Of a DNA stretch of 64,000 nt, positions 1 to 8,789 are shown in pieces (position 1 is the first letter of the stretch; every line of letters starts with the position of its first letter). The notes below the pieces were generated by a model. That model made no database searches and was not told the origin of the DNA. It saw only the letters and a program-made list of their open reading frames with translations. This stretch comes from Prescottella defluvii (GTDB taxonomy: Bacteria; Actinomycetota; Actinomycetes; Mycobacteriales; Mycobacteriaceae), in NCBI GenBank assembly GCA_029690005.1, contig CP121458.1:1054001-1118000 (forward strand), written 5' to 3'. Position numbers and translations under genes: made by a program.

Positions 1-238
1 CGGGACGGTGTCGGCATCGACCGCCGACGGGTGCTCGATGGCGGTGCCCTCGGTGACGATCAGCGCCGTTCCGCCCTCGGCGCGACGCCGGTAGTAGGCG
101 ACGACCTCGTCGGTGGGAACGCCGCCGGGCGAGCCGTGACGCGTCATGGGCGACATCGCGATCCGGTTCTTCAGCTTCGAGGGAGCGAACCGTGAGCGGC
201 TCGAAGAGGGCGGACATGTCCGTGGCGGCGGCGGTCAC
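1..238 (-). CDS. NADH:flavin oxidoreductase (old yellow enzyme family), N-terminal part, runs off the window
   Basis: The reverse strand encodes the start of an FMN-binding OYE-type reductase. It reads SALFEPLTVRS, then NRIAMSPMTR, AYYRRRAEGG and LIVTEG, the same order as in the full homologue at 11761-12899. The GTG start at 238 overlaps the stop codon of the upstream NTF2-like gene (GTGA), so the two are probably translationally coupled. One extra G near 179-184 breaks the frame, and removing it restores the family sequence. OYE-family enzymes reduce activated C=C bonds with NAD(P)H; the substrate here is unknown, though the neighbours suggest steroids or terpenoids. Only about 79 residues are inside the window. 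Confidence 0.72.
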   Translation of the reverse strand, partial: MTAAATDMSALFEPLTVRSLEAEEPDRDVAHDASRLARRRSHRRGRRLLPASRRGRNGADRHRGHRHRAPVGGRCRHRP

Positions 239-759
239 AGCGCTCCCATGTAGTCGAAGAAGTTGGGAGTGTGGGTTTCGCGCAGTCGGGTGAGCTTGCG
301 GTAGCTGATGAGCCACTTGTCCTCGACCCTGCGGTACTCCTCGTGGTAGTGGCCGTAGCCGTGGAGGTGTTCCTCGACATCGCCGTTGGTCCACCACAAC
401 TCGTCCTCCATGGCCCAGATTCCGGTGGCCGTGGTGTCGGAGGTGAGGGTGATCTCCGGGGTGTGCGCGTGATGCGCCGTGGTCACGTGCGTCGAGGATC
501 CGAGCATGCCGCGGATCGAGTTGGTGAGATGCTCGCGTCCGGACGCGCGGTTGGACTGCCCGCCCGCCGTCGGCTGCTTGTCGCCGGGCAGCCCGCCCCA
601 CGTCTCGGTGACGACGTCCTCGGTGTGGAGGGGGCCGTAGAGGTCCCACTGCTTGGTGTCCATGACGCGCAGGCGCGCCGAGAAGACTTTCTTGATCTCC
701 TCGATCGCGAGCAACTGCTCTGCCGCGGTCAGAGTCAATGCACCGGTGGGCTCACCCAT
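235..759 (-). CDS. NTF2/SnoaL-like protein, first of a tandem pair
   Basis: A protein of about 174 residues with the NTF2-like cone fold, a family that includes ketosteroid isomerases, SnoaL cyclases and many proteins with no known activity. Visible family features are the N-terminal helix IEEIKKVFSARLRVMD, TPEITLTSDTTATGIWAMED, GYGHYHEEYRR and a C-terminal KLTRLR strand. I chose the ATG at 759 over an upstream in-frame ATG because a GAGAGG ribosome site sits 8 nt before it. It shares about 96% DNA identity over 190 bp with the next gene (833-1348) and its stop overlaps the start of the OYE gene. A steroid-related role is inferred from context only. Confidence 0.8.
   Translation of the reverse strand: MGEPTGALTLTAAEQLLAIEEIKKVFSARLRVMDTKQWDLYGPLHTEDVVTETWGGLPGDKQPTAGGQSNRASGREHLTNSIRGMLGSSTHVTTAHHAHTPEITLTSDTTATGIWAMEDELWWTNGDVEEHLHGYGHYHEEYRRVEDKWLISYRKLTRLRETHTPNFFDYMGAL
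276..465. repeat. Near-identical DNA segment shared with 886-1075 (copy A)
   Basis: This stretch of the first NTF2-like gene matches 886-1075 at a constant offset of 610 bp with only a handful of substitutions. It codes for the C-terminal half of both paralogues. The N-terminal halves are visibly more diverged, so the pattern fits recent gene conversion or a partial duplication. Confidence 0.8.
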
Positions 760-794
760 GGCTGGACCTCTCTGTCGAATCAGTTCGATCATCA

Positions 795-808
795 ATCAAT
801 CGGTTGAT
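795..808. promoter_or_regulatory. Possible KstR2-type operator (degenerate) before the first NTF2-like gene
   Basis: ATCAATCGGTTGAT matches the KstR2 consensus AnCAAGnnCTTGnT at all but two symmetric positions. It lies 36 bp upstream of the start at 759. A KstR2-like TetR gene is 700 bp away and two better copies occur at 1378 and 12929. Confidence 0.4.
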
Positions 809-832
809 CAAGTGATCTCCGGCACAGCATAG

Positions 833-1348
833 CTAGCGCGTAGGCCGGGTCGTGCGCCGGTAGTCGTAGAAGTTCGGGGTGGACGTCTCGCGCAGTCGGG
901 TGAGCGTGCGGTAGCTGATGAGCCACTTGCCCTCGACCTTGCGGTACTCCTCGCGGTAGTGGCCGTAGCCGTGGAGGTGTTCCTCGACATCGCCGTTGGT
1001 CCACCACAACTCGTCCTCCATGGCCCAGATTCCGGTGGCGGTTGTGTCGGAGGTGAGGGTGATCTCCGGGGTGTGGCCGTGGTGCACCGTCGTCACGAAT
1101 GTGTTGCCGTCGAGGGTGTTCCGGATGGCTGCGGCGAGTGCCGTCGGTCCGACGACGCGACTGTCCGCGCCCCACGACTCGCTGACGACGTCGTCGGTGT
1201 GCAGGGGGCCGTACTGGTCCCACTGCTTGGTGTCCATGACGCGCAGGCGTGCTGCGAAGAGCCGCTTGATCTCCTCGACCGCGAGCAACTGCCCCTCGGG
1301 GGAGAGGGTCACGGACTCGGTCTGCGTGGATTCGACTGCACCGCTCAT
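833..1348 (-). CDS. NTF2/SnoaL-like protein, second of a tandem pair
   Basis: A 171-residue paralogue of the preceding gene. It has the same fold markers (VEEIKRLFAARLRVMD, HHGHTPEITLTSDTTATG, EELWWTNGDVEEHLHGYG region, TLTRLRETSTPNFYDYR). The ATG at 1348 has a good GGAGGTTGAACC ribosome site. The likely role is binding or isomerising a hydrophobic small molecule, but no catalytic residue can be assigned with confidence. The 73-bp gap to the first copy carries its own palindrome, so the two may be transcribed separately as well as together. Confidence 0.8.
   Translation of the reverse strand: MSGAVESTQTESVTLSPEGQLLAVEEIKRLFAARLRVMDTKQWDQYGPLHTDDVVSESWGADSRVVGPTALAAAIRNTLDGNTFVTTVHHGHTPEITLTSDTTATGIWAMEDELWWTNGDVEEHLHGYGHYREEYRKVEGKWLISYRTLTRLRETSTPNFYDYRRTTRPTR
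886..1075. repeat. Near-identical DNA segment shared with 276-465 (copy B)
   Basis: Second copy of the 190-bp high-identity block described at 276-465, inside the second NTF2-like gene. Confidence 0.8.
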
Positions 1349-1377
1349 GGTTCAACCTCCGGTCGGCGAGATGGTTA

Positions 1378-1391
1378 AACAAGCAATTGAT
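1378..1391. promoter_or_regulatory. Possible KstR2-type operator before the second NTF2-like gene
   Basis: AACAAGCAATTGAT differs from the consensus AnCAAGnnCTTGnT at one position and shares the core CAAGCAATTG with the site at 12929-12942. It sits 30 bp upstream of the start at 1348 and about 70 bp past the end of the KstR2-like gene. Binding by that regulator is an inference. Confidence 0.5.
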
Positions 1392-1463
1392 AGGGATCGA
1401 GCATATCCGGGTGAGGTGCCGCCGTAGCGGCGAAATCCCGCTCAGTGCACCCGATCTCTGTGG

Positions 1464-2099
1464 TCAGGCCGCCGCGTGCGTCGAACCGTGCCCGTCGGCG
1501 CGGTGGGCGACGGGCCGATCGACCGCGAAGCCGTCCAGGAAGATCGATACGCAGTCCTCCGCCAGGCGCGAGGTCGGATACGCGTCGTCCGACCGGTGCC
1601 ACTTGATGGACAGCCACACCATGTCGCGGATCAGCCGGTGGAACACGTCCGCCGGCAGATCGCCGCGGAACGTGCCCTGGCGCTTACCGTCCTCGATCGT
1701 GTCGAGCCACGTCTGCTGGATCTCGTCGGCGAGGTCACCGGCCCGGGCGTGAAACGCCACGTCGCGGAGCCGCGACAGTTCGTCCTGGTACACCGCAGTC
1801 GCGTACGGGTTCTCCTGCGCCGCAGCCAGGGAGGCGTTCACGATCGCGCGCAGTCGGGATCGGGGGTCGAGGTTCCGGGCGTCGATCGATCGGTAGCGCG
1901 TGCGCAGGTTCTCGAGGTACTCGGTCACCAGTTCGTCGGCCATCGCCTGCTTCGACGGGAAGTGGTGGTAGAGCGCACCGGGCACGACGCCGACCCGATC
2001 GGCGATCGCCCGGATCGGCGTGCCGCCCACGCCCTTGCCGGCGAACAGTTCGGCGGCAGCGTCGAGGATCTCCTGCCGCCGCGTCGTCGACTCCGTCAC
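1464..2099 (-). CDS. TetR-family regulator, KstR2-like
   Basis: A 211-residue repressor. The N-terminal helix-turn-helix spans roughly residues 8-55 (RRQEILDAAAELFAGKGV, IRAIADRVGVVPGALYHHFPSK). The C-terminal ligand domain contains YQDELSRL and a final WLSIKWHR segment. This arrangement resembles KstR2, which responds to CoA thioesters of late steroid-ring metabolites and represses rings-C/D genes. The sites at 795, 1378 and 12929 fit the KstR2 consensus and support the assignment, but orthology is not certain because many TetR proteins share this outline. A copy of the 15-bp steroid-region palindrome lies 78 bp upstream of the start, so the regulator may itself be controlled by the IclR system. 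Confidence 0.78.
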   Translation of the reverse strand: MTESTTRRQEILDAAAELFAGKGVGGTPIRAIADRVGVVPGALYHHFPSKQAMADELVTEYLENLRTRYRSIDARNLDPRSRLRAIVNASLAAAQENPYATAVYQDELSRLRDVAFHARAGDLADEIQQTWLDTIEDGKRQGTFRGDLPADVFHRLIRDMVWLSIKWHRSDDAYPTSRLAEDCVSIFLDGFAVDRPVAHRADGHGSTHAAA

Positions 2100-2176
2100 T
2101 CCTGGCCCTCCCTGCCGATGCCGAACACGTGCCCGATCGGACTATAGGGCGCGGCGGCGGGATCGGTGAAGGCCTG

Positions 2177-2191
2177 TTCCGCTCAGTAAAA
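2177..2191. promoter_or_regulatory. Degenerate copy of the 15-bp palindrome, upstream of the TetR gene
   Basis: TTCCGCTCAGTAAAA retains the central CGCT-C-AG of the element TCCCRCTGAGYGGGA but has a weak right half. It is the poorest member of the set. It is listed because it lies in the promoter region of the TetR gene at the same kind of distance as the better copies. Confidence 0.3.
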
Positions 2192-2221
2192 ACCTCTTCG
2201 AGCTGTGCAGACGGGTCGGGC

Positions 2222-2674
2222 TCAGCCGAGCAGGTCGACGGGGCGGTCGTGCGTGAAGTCGACGAACAGTTCACGCCGGGCGATGCGCCACGTACCCGCC
2301 TCGCGGCGGTACTCGTCCTCGTACCGGATCGCCACGACGTAGTCGCGATGTCCGTCCTCGACGGCGTACACGTGGTGCGCCTCGCAGTAGACCTCGCCGC
2401 GTGCGGTGTCGCCCGCCGGATCGGCGATCTGCTGGCTCACCACATGCCGGGTGGAGTGCAGATGCGCGACGGCGCCCAGCACTCCCGCCACGATGGACGG
2501 TGCACCGTCGAGGACGGGTTCCTTGCCGCGGCGGACCAGCCCGGCCGGCTGCACCAGCCTGGCGTCGTTGGTGAAGAGCGCGGCCAGGGCGAGTTCGTCG
2601 CGGCGATCCACCGCGATCGCATACTGCGCGACGAGGTCCGAAAGGGCGAGGCGGTCTGCCAGTTCACGGGTCAT
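2222..2674 (-). CDS. NTF2/SnoaL-like protein
   Basis: About 150 residues, read from the ATG at 2674 (MTRELADRLALSDLV), which has GGAAG 10 nt upstream; longer in-frame starts exist up to 2722. Features typical of SnoaL_4-type proteins are an N-terminal helix with YAIAVDRRDELALAALFTND, a central HLHSTRHVV strand and a C-terminal YEDEYRREAGTWRIARR. The His and Asp positions resemble those of scytalone-dehydratase-like members, but the reaction is unknown. It lies upstream of the TetR gene in the same direction, with no obvious terminator between them. Confidence 0.75.
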   Translation of the reverse strand: MTRELADRLALSDLVAQYAIAVDRRDELALAALFTNDARLVQPAGLVRRGKEPVLDGAPSIVAGVLGAVAHLHSTRHVVSQQIADPAGDTARGEVYCEAHHVYAVEDGHRDYVVAIRYEDEYRREAGTWRIARRELFVDFTHDRPVDLLG

Positions 2675-2740
2675 GCGGAGCATTCTTCCGCCGATGCGGG
2701 CGGCGGCGGGAGAACTTCTCACTGATCGGCAGAACCGTGG

Positions 2741-4176
2741 CTACGGGACGACCTGGGCCTCCATGGCTGCGAGGAAACCCTCGTCGTACGGCGGCAGGGT
2801 GCCCCACTCGGCGCGGGGATCGTGCTCGGGCGCCTCGAAAACCGTACGAGCGTGACTGAATTCGAGGAATCCCTCGCGTCCGTGATAGTGCCCCATGCCG
2901 GATGCGCCGACGCCGCCGAACGGCGCGTCGTGCATACCCGGGTGCATCATGATGTCGTTGACCGTCACGCCGCCCGAACAGGTGCGGGAGAGCACCGCCT
3001 CCTGCTCGGCCGGGTCGGTCCCGAAGTAATAGAGCGCCAACGGCTTCGGTCTGCTGTTGATGTCCGCGATGACGTCCGCGGTCTGGTCGTACGGGAGCAG
3101 GATGATCGCGGGTCCGAAGATCTCCTCCTGCATGATCTTCGAGTCGGCCGGTGGGGATATCACCAGGCGCAGCGGACGCTTGCGGTCGCCGTCGACCTGG
3201 GCGCTCTCGTCGACCGGGGTCGCGACGATGAGGGCACCGCGTTCGCGGGCGTCGGCGACCAGCGACTCGACGCGGGCGAGGTGCCGGTCGCTCACGACCG
3301 CAACCACATCCGGGTTGTCGGTGACAGTCGGCAGCAGGGCCGCGTACGACTTCTCCAGCGCACCGACGAAGCTGTCCAGCTGTTCGCGGGGAACGTAGAC
3401 GACGTCGGGTGAGACGCAGATCTGGCCGGAGTTCGTGGCCTTCGCGATCGCGATCTTGTTCGCGGCGCCGTCGATGTCCGCGCTGCGGCCGACGATGGTG
3501 GGGACTTGCCGCCCAGCTCGAGCGTGACCGGCACGAGGTTCTTCGCGGCGTTGGCCATGACCAGCTTGCCGACCTCGGTGCTACCGGTGAAGACGATGTG
3601 GTCGAACGGCAGCGAGGTGAAGGCGTCGGCCACCGCGGGTCCGCCGGTCACGACCGCGACCTCGGAAGGATCGAACATGTCCGCGACGGCGTCGGCGAGA
3701 ACCTGCGCGGTCTGCGGCACTACCTCCGACGGCTTGAGGATCGCGCGGTTGCCGGCGCCCAGCGCGCACGCCAGTGGGCTCAGCAGGGTGAACAGCGGGG
3801 CGTTCCACGTACCGATGACGCCGACCGAACCCTTGGGCTGGTACTGGATGTACGCCTTCGCGCCCAGTTGGTCGTACGGCGGGTACGGTGGCCGCTCATC
3901 GTTCGCCATCCAGGATTCGAACGAGTCGCGGGTGTGCTTGAGCGAGGTGATCGACCCGAGGATGTCGTTCATGATCGAGAACGCGACCAGTCGTCCGCCG
4001 AAATCGGCGTCGATCGCCTCGGTCAGCGGCTTGTGATAGCGCACGAGCAGATCGATCATCCGCTGCAGTCGTTCACGGCGAATCTCCGCCGAGGCGTTCC
4101 CCTGTTCGGACGCAGCACGTTTCTGAGCCTCGAGGATCTGCGGGAGGCGGGCGATCGTCGTGCTGTCCGTGCTCAT
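2741..4176 (-). CDS. Aldehyde dehydrogenase, coniferyl-aldehyde-dehydrogenase-like (one frameshift)
   Basis: About 478 residues once a single missing C near 3500 (a GGGG run on the plus strand) is restored. The N-terminal two thirds holds the NAD site (GVIGTWNAPLFTLLSPLACA, FTGSTEVGKLVM) and the catalytic Glu in TLELGGKSP. After the break come the catalytic Cys (SGQICVSPD) and the EEIFGPAIILLPY and PFGGVGASGMGHYHG motifs. The subfamily is known for oxidising aromatic, terpenoid or long-chain aldehydes without a C-terminal oligomerisation tail. The start at 4176 reads MSTDSTTIARLPQI. Because conserved sequence continues cleanly on both sides, the frameshift is more likely a sequencing error than a true mutation. 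Confidence 0.82.
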
Positions 4177-4425
4177 GGGGTAACTCCTGTCGTTGCCGAT
4201 GTCACGACGCTAGTGATTCTGTGTCGGCGGTAACAGCGGGACGTCTCGTTCATTGGGAGTGCTTTTCGGGAGTGGCTCGGAAAGGGTCGATCGGCCCCGG
4301 CGAGTGGGGAGGATCCCGGTGGGAGGTACCGGAATCGGGAGGTCGCCGGGCCTCCACCCGTCGGGACGTTCGGCCTCGTCGACGATTCTCCCGGTGAGTG
4401 GAACACGTTCTGGCTACGATGCGGC

Positions 4426-4875
4426 ATGCGAATTGCGAAGACCTCGACGCTGTCCCTGCTCGCCGCGACCGCCGTCGCCGTCGCCGCGCCCGCCGTCGCG
4501 TCAGCCGCGCCGAATCCTGCCGATACCCCGAATCAGGCGATGGCCCGCGCCTACATCGATGCACTCGTCGACCACGATGCGAGCGCCGTCGTGTTCACGC
4601 CGGACGCCACCCGCGTCGAGGCCGGCATCCAGACCGGATTCAACGGGCCGCAGCTGACGAACGACCTGAATCACGGCATCCAGTACCGGGTGATCGAGGG
4701 CGTGCGCGACCTGACGATGACCGAGAGCGGCGACACTGTGCACACCCGCTACCTCCTGGACGCGGGCATCGCCGGGCAGCGGCTGATGACGGTCGAGATC
4801 GGCGAGACGTTCGACTTCGAGGACGGCGCGATCCATCGGATCGTCGCCACCATCTCCCCGGTCTCGCTGTCCTGA
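4426..4875 (+). CDS. Secreted small NTF2-like protein of unknown function
   Basis: A 149-residue protein with a clear Sec signal peptide: basic MRIAK, a hydrophobic Ala/Val/Leu stretch and an ASAAP cleavage region near residue 27. The mature part (ARAYIDALVDHDASAVVFTPDATRVE, then a terminal ETFDFEDGAIHRIVATI) has the length and pattern of an NTF2-like fold. Export would place it in the envelope or outside the cell. The 250 bp upstream hold no other gene. I cannot assign a function. Confidence 0.72.
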   Translation: MRIAKTSTLSLLAATAVAVAAPAVASAAPNPADTPNQAMARAYIDALVDHDASAVVFTPDATRVEAGIQTGFNGPQLTNDLNHGIQYRVIEGVRDLTMTESGDTVHTRYLLDAGIAGQRLMTVEIGETFDFEDGAIHRIVATISPVSLS

Positions 4876-4931
4876 CGGCGATCTCCGCGTAGCGTCGCGG
4901 ACGGACTGCACCGGAGAGCGGAGGAACGACG

Positions 4932-5693
4932 ATGACGGACGGCAACCAGCGCGTGGCGGTGGTCTCGGGCGCGGCACGCGGTATCGGTGCCGCGATCGCG
5001 AAGCGGCTCGCGTCGGACGGTCTGGCCGTCGCGGTCCTCGACCTCGACGAGTCGGCGTGCGCCGACACCGTCACCGCGATCCGTGACGCCGGCGGGCGGG
5101 CGCTCGCGGTCGGCGCCGACGTGTCCGACGAGGCCGGTGTCGAGGCCGCCGTCGCCCGGATCACCGACGAACTCGGCGCCCCCACCGTCGTCGTGAACAA
5201 CGCGGGGATCACCCGCGACAACCTGCTGTTCAAGATGGGCGTCGACGATTGGGACGCTGTCATGAACGTGCACCTGCGTGGGGCGTTCCTGCTCACGCGG
5301 GCGGTGCAGAAGTACATGGTGGAACAGAAGTGGGGGCGGATCGTCAATCTGTCCAGCACCTCCGCGCTCGGCAACCGCGGGCAGGTGAACTACTCGGCCG
5401 CCAAGGCGGGCATGCAGGGGTTGACGAAGACCCTCGCGCTCGAACTGGGCCCGTTCGGGGTCACCGCGAACGCGATCGCGCCGGGCTTCATCGCGACCGA
5501 GATGACCGCGGCGACGGCCGAACGCCTCGGGGTGCCGTTCGAGGACTTCATGGCCGGCATCGCCGCCGAGACACCCGTGCGCCGCGTCGGCCTGCCCGAC
5601 GACATCGCCCACACCGCGTCGTTCCTGATCAGTGAGGGCGCGGGATTCGTCTCGGGCCAGGTGATCTACGTGGCGGGCGGACCGAACGACTGA
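4932..5693 (+). CDS. Short-chain dehydrogenase/reductase, FabG-like
   Basis: A 253-residue classical SDR. It has the nucleotide-binding SGAARGIGAAIA motif near residue 14, NNAG near 90, catalytic Ser in NLSSTSALG, the YSAAK Tyr/Lys pair near 158-162, and a C-terminal IYVAGG. FabG-like members reduce 3-oxoacyl or 3-oxo-steroid substrates with NAD(P)H; the substrate here is unknown. The start ATG at 4932 follows GGAGAGCGGAGG. Its 3' end overlaps the convergent LuxR-type gene by 28 bp. Confidence 0.85.
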   Translation: MTDGNQRVAVVSGAARGIGAAIAKRLASDGLAVAVLDLDESACADTVTAIRDAGGRALAVGADVSDEAGVEAAVARITDELGAPTVVVNNAGITRDNLLFKMGVDDWDAVMNVHLRGAFLLTRAVQKYMVEQKWGRIVNLSSTSALGNRGQVNYSAAKAGMQGLTKTLALELGPFGVTANAIAPGFIATEMTAATAERLGVPFEDFMAGIAAETPVRRVGLPDDIAHTASFLISEGAGFVSGQVIYVAGGPND

Positions 5694-6442
5694 CGCTGCA
5701 CCGACTGGCTTTGAATCTCGAGCGCCAGCTGGGTGCGTGACGCGCACCCGGTGGCCGCGAGAATCCGGCTGACGTACTTCTTGACGGTGTCCTCGGTGAG
5801 CGTGAGCCGACGCGCGATCCCGGCGTTGCTGAGGCCATCGGCCACCAGGCGCGCCACGTCCCGCTGGCGTTCGGTGAGCGTCGAGAGCAGGTCCCGTCCG
5901 GGCGTACTGACGAGACCTCGGGTGAGCACTGACAACTGGCGGGCCAGCAGCCGCAGGGCTGCGAAATCGCGGGGGCCGAGCGCGTTCTCGTCGACGTCGT
6001 ACAAGCCGACCAGTGCCCGCGCGTTCCCCGGCAGATCGAGGTGTAGCGCATTGACCGAACGCCACATGTCGAGGTACTCGCGGACGTAGGTCGCGGATTC
6101 CGCCGGTAGTTCGTGCAGGTCGGTCAGCGACGCCACCCGTGTCGCCTCGAGTCGGCGCCGCGCCTCCGGTGTTCCGAAGACGTCGAACCGGGCCCAGTTG
6201 TGTTGATAGGCGGCGCGTTTGCGTTCCCACGCAACCCCGCCGGCGAGGGTGGCGTCCGGATCGGCGAACTGGGTCTCGTACGTGTCCCCGACGAAGCACG
6301 TCGCAACCCGCACAGGAAAGGTGTCGATCATGGCGGTGACGATCCGGTCCGGAACTCTGGGACCGTCCGCACGTCTGCGCACCGGTCGAGCACCTCGAAC
6401 ACGCGCTCGTAATCGGTGGTTCGCAACGAGACATCGGTCAAT
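5666..6442 (-). CDS. LuxR-type transcriptional regulator (one frameshift)
   Basis: The C-terminal 65 residues form a LuxR helix-turn-helix (LTERQRDVARLVADGLSNAG, then LTEDTVKKYVSRIL). The N-terminal domain matches actinobacterial stand-alone LuxR proteins that lack a receiver. Near 6347-6351 one G appears to be missing. Correcting it joins the main frame to an upstream segment reading LTDVSLRTTDYERVFEVLD, starting at a TTG at 6442, which looks more like the family than the uncorrected N-terminus. The gene is divergent from the flavin-monooxygenase operon at 6587, so it may control it. The inducer is unknown. Confidence 0.72.
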   Translation of the reverse strand: MDRCLVANHRLRARVRGARPVRRRADGPRVPDRIVTAMIDTFPVRVATCFVGDTYETQFADPDATLAGGVAWERKRAAYQHNWARFDVFGTPEARRRLEATRVASLTDLHELPAESATYVREYLDMWRSVNALHLDLPGNARALVGLYDVDENALGPRDFAALRLLARQLSVLTRGLVSTPGRDLLSTLTERQRDVARLVADGLSNAGIARRLTLTEDTVKKYVSRILAATGCASRTQLALEIQSQSVQRQSFGPPAT

Positions 6443-6586
6443 TCGGTTCACCACCAATCCTGTCGAAACGGCATGTCCCGTAGCGGTTCACGGGAAACTG
6501 TCCACCAAAGTGCACTGTCGCCGGGTCAGAAGGAATTCTAGCGTCGGGGTCGACTGCGTTTCAGCGATTTCCCGAGGAGTACACGC

Positions 6587-7753
6587 ATGGGCAGGCTACG
6601 GTTCGGTGCGTTCATTGCACCCCATCATGCAGCTGGGCAGAATCCGACCGTCGCGTTGCAGCGCGACCTCGAGTTGGTGGAGCATCTCGACCGCCTCGAC
6701 TTCGACGAGGTGTGGATCGGCGAGCACCACTCGGCGGGCAGCGAGATCATCGGCAGCCCCGAGATCTTCATCGCCGCGGCGGCCGAACGCACCAAGCGCA
6801 TCAAGCTCGGCACCGGCGTCACCTCGCTGAGCTATCACAACCCGCTGTGGGCGGCGGACCGAATGGTGCTGCTCGATCACCTCACCCGCGGCCGCGTCAT
6901 GCTCGGCGTCGGCCCGGGCTCGCTGCCCACCGACTCGTCGATGATCGGGCTGAACCCCACCGAGTGTCGCGAACTGCTCGACGACAACCTCGACATCGTG
7001 ATGCGGCTGCTGAACGGTGAGCGGGTCACCGCGAAGACCAAGACCCACAACCTGGTCGACGCCCAGTTGCAGATGCGGCCCTACTCGCATCCGATGTTCG
7101 ACATCGTCGTCGCCGGCGTGGCCTCGCCCACCGGACCGCGGCTGGCCGGCAAGCACGGACTCGGCCTGCTGTCGATCGGCGCGACCCTCACCCCCGAAGG
7201 GTTCGACGCCCTCGGCCACCACTTCGGAATCATGGAGGAGCGGGCCGCCGAGTTCGGGACCACCGTGGACCGCAACCAGTGGCGGCTGGTGTGCCCCATG
7301 CACATTGCCGAGACCGAGGAGCAGGCCCAGCAGGACGTGCGGTTCGGCCTCGGGGAGTGGATCGACTACTTCGGCAAGGTCGCGGCCTTCCCGCACTTCG
7401 GCTCCGGTGGAGCTTCCATGGACCAGATGATCCAGTACATGAACCATTCGGGAATGGGCATCATCGGAACCCCGGCGCAGGCGCGCGAACTGATCCAGAA
7501 GCTCATCGACCAGTCCGGCGGCTTCGGCTCGATGCTGATCATGGGCACCGACTGGGCCAACCCGGCCGCGACCCGCCGCTCGTTCGAGTTGATCGCGCAG
7601 CAGGTGGCGCCCCAGTTCCAGGGACAGTCGCAGCCGCTGTTCGACGCGGCGACCCGCGCCGGGAAGGTCCGCGAGGGCCACGACGAGGCACAGCACGCGG
7701 CGATCGCGCACATGACCAAGAAGTACGCGGACGAACTGGCGGCCAAGGCATGA
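6587..7753 (+). CDS. Flavin-dependent monooxygenase of the bacterial luciferase-like family, limonene-1,2-monooxygenase-like
   Basis: A 388-residue luciferase-like (LLM) oxidoreductase. Typical features are RFGAFIAPHH, DEVWIGEHHSAG near residue 43, KLGTGVTSLSYHNPL, and GRVMLGVGPGSLPTD. Length and pattern fit LimB from Rhodococcus limonene degradation, which needs reduced FMN/FAD from a separate reductase and inserts oxygen into a terpene double bond. The stop overlaps the start of the next dehydrogenase (ATGA), so this is the first gene of a three-gene operon. Related enzymes act on other cyclic terpenes or ketones, so the substrate is a guess. Confidence 0.78.
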   Translation: MGRLRFGAFIAPHHAAGQNPTVALQRDLELVEHLDRLDFDEVWIGEHHSAGSEIIGSPEIFIAAAAERTKRIKLGTGVTSLSYHNPLWAADRMVLLDHLTRGRVMLGVGPGSLPTDSSMIGLNPTECRELLDDNLDIVMRLLNGERVTAKTKTHNLVDAQLQMRPYSHPMFDIVVAGVASPTGPRLAGKHGLGLLSIGATLTPEGFDALGHHFGIMEERAAEFGTTVDRNQWRLVCPMHIAETEEQAQQDVRFGLGEWIDYFGKVAAFPHFGSGGASMDQMIQYMNHSGMGIIGTPAQARELIQKLIDQSGGFGSMLIMGTDWANPAATRRSFELIAQQVAPQFQGQSQPLFDAATRAGKVREGHDEAQHAAIAHMTKKYADELAAKA

Positions 7754-8789
7754 GGGCCGCGGTCCTGCACGGCGTCGAGGACCTCCGGGTGGAGGACGTC
7801 CCGGAGCCCGAGCTGCGTGACGGCTACGTCCTGATCGGCGTGGCGTACAACGGGATCTGCGGGTCCGACCTCGGTCTGGTCCACTCCTTCGGCGTCTCCG
7901 AGCACCCGCACCCCTGACCGGGGCGTGCGGACCGCAGATCCTCGGGCACGAGTTCTCCGGCGTGGTCCGCGCCGTCGGCGCCGGCGTCACCGACATCGCC
8001 GTCGGCGACCGGGTCGCGGTGCAGCCCACCTACTGGTGCGGCACGTGCGCCCGGTGCCGGGACGGTCACGAGCACCTGTGCGAGGTAATCGCCTTCCACG
8101 GCATCAACGCGCACGGCGGCGGGATGTCCGAGTACACGGCCGTCCCCGCCGAGAGCGTGCACGTGCTGCCCGACGCGGTGTCCCTCGAGCAGGCCGCGGT
8201 GGTCGAGCCGCTGGCCGTCGCGCTGCACGCCGTCGAACTGTCCGGGGTGCAGCCGGGACAGTCGGCGCTGGTCCTCGGGGCCGGCCCGATCGGGATCGCG
8301 ACGGCACTGAATCTGCGCGCCGGGGGAGTGGACCGGATCCTGTTCAGCGAACCGTCCGAGACCCGGCGCGCGATCGCGGCCGGGCTGGGATTCGAGGTGC
8401 TCGACCCCGACGCGGATCCCGTGGCCGCGGTGCGTGAGCGCACCGACGGGGCCGGCGCGGACGTCGTGTTCGAGTGCGCGGGCGTCGCGGCCGCGGTGCT
8501 GACCGCGCTCGTGGCGGTCCGGCCGCGCGGGGCGGTGGTCCTGCTGGCGACCTACAAGGAGGAGGTGCCGCTGCACACATACCTGATGATGTTCGGCGAG
8601 ATGCGGCTGATGTCGTCGCTGGCATACTCGCGCAAGGAGTTCCGCACCGTCATCGATCGGATGGCGGACGGTGCCTACCCGCTGGACGGGTGGGTGGAAC
8701 GCGTCCCGCTCGCGGACGTGGTCGAGGGTGTACGGGCGGTGTCCGAGGGACGCCGCATGAAGGTACTCGTGGAGGTGGCAGATGTCTGA
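7750..8789 (+). CDS. Zinc-dependent alcohol dehydrogenase, butanediol-dehydrogenase-like (one frameshift)
   Basis: About 347 residues after restoring one missing C in the run near 7911-7915. The catalytic zinc region reads YNGICGSDLG and GHEFSG. The structural zinc loop is CGTCARCRDGHEHLC. The Rossmann motif is LVLGAGPIGIA. The closest named families are (R,R)-butanediol and threonine/sorbitol dehydrogenases, which oxidise secondary alcohols or diols with NAD. It overlaps the monooxygenase gene upstream by 4 nt and the SDR gene downstream by 8 nt. The product of the monooxygenase, or a diol derived from it, is a plausible substrate. Confidence 0.8.

Noticed and set aside
171..990. Two similar short frames (near 171-380 and 808-990, minus strand) that look like paralogous small proteins
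   Set aside because: Both are the wrong frame of the duplicated NTF2-like genes and their similarity comes from the 190-bp repeat.
4749..6434. Very long open frames antisense to real genes (for example 4749-6434, 6596-8029, 7824-9365, 18676-20184, 24374-25738, 26859-28049)
   Set aside because: They are GC-driven shadows: Arg/Ala/Gly/Val-rich, no domain, and they lie opposite genes with clear motifs and good ribosome sites.
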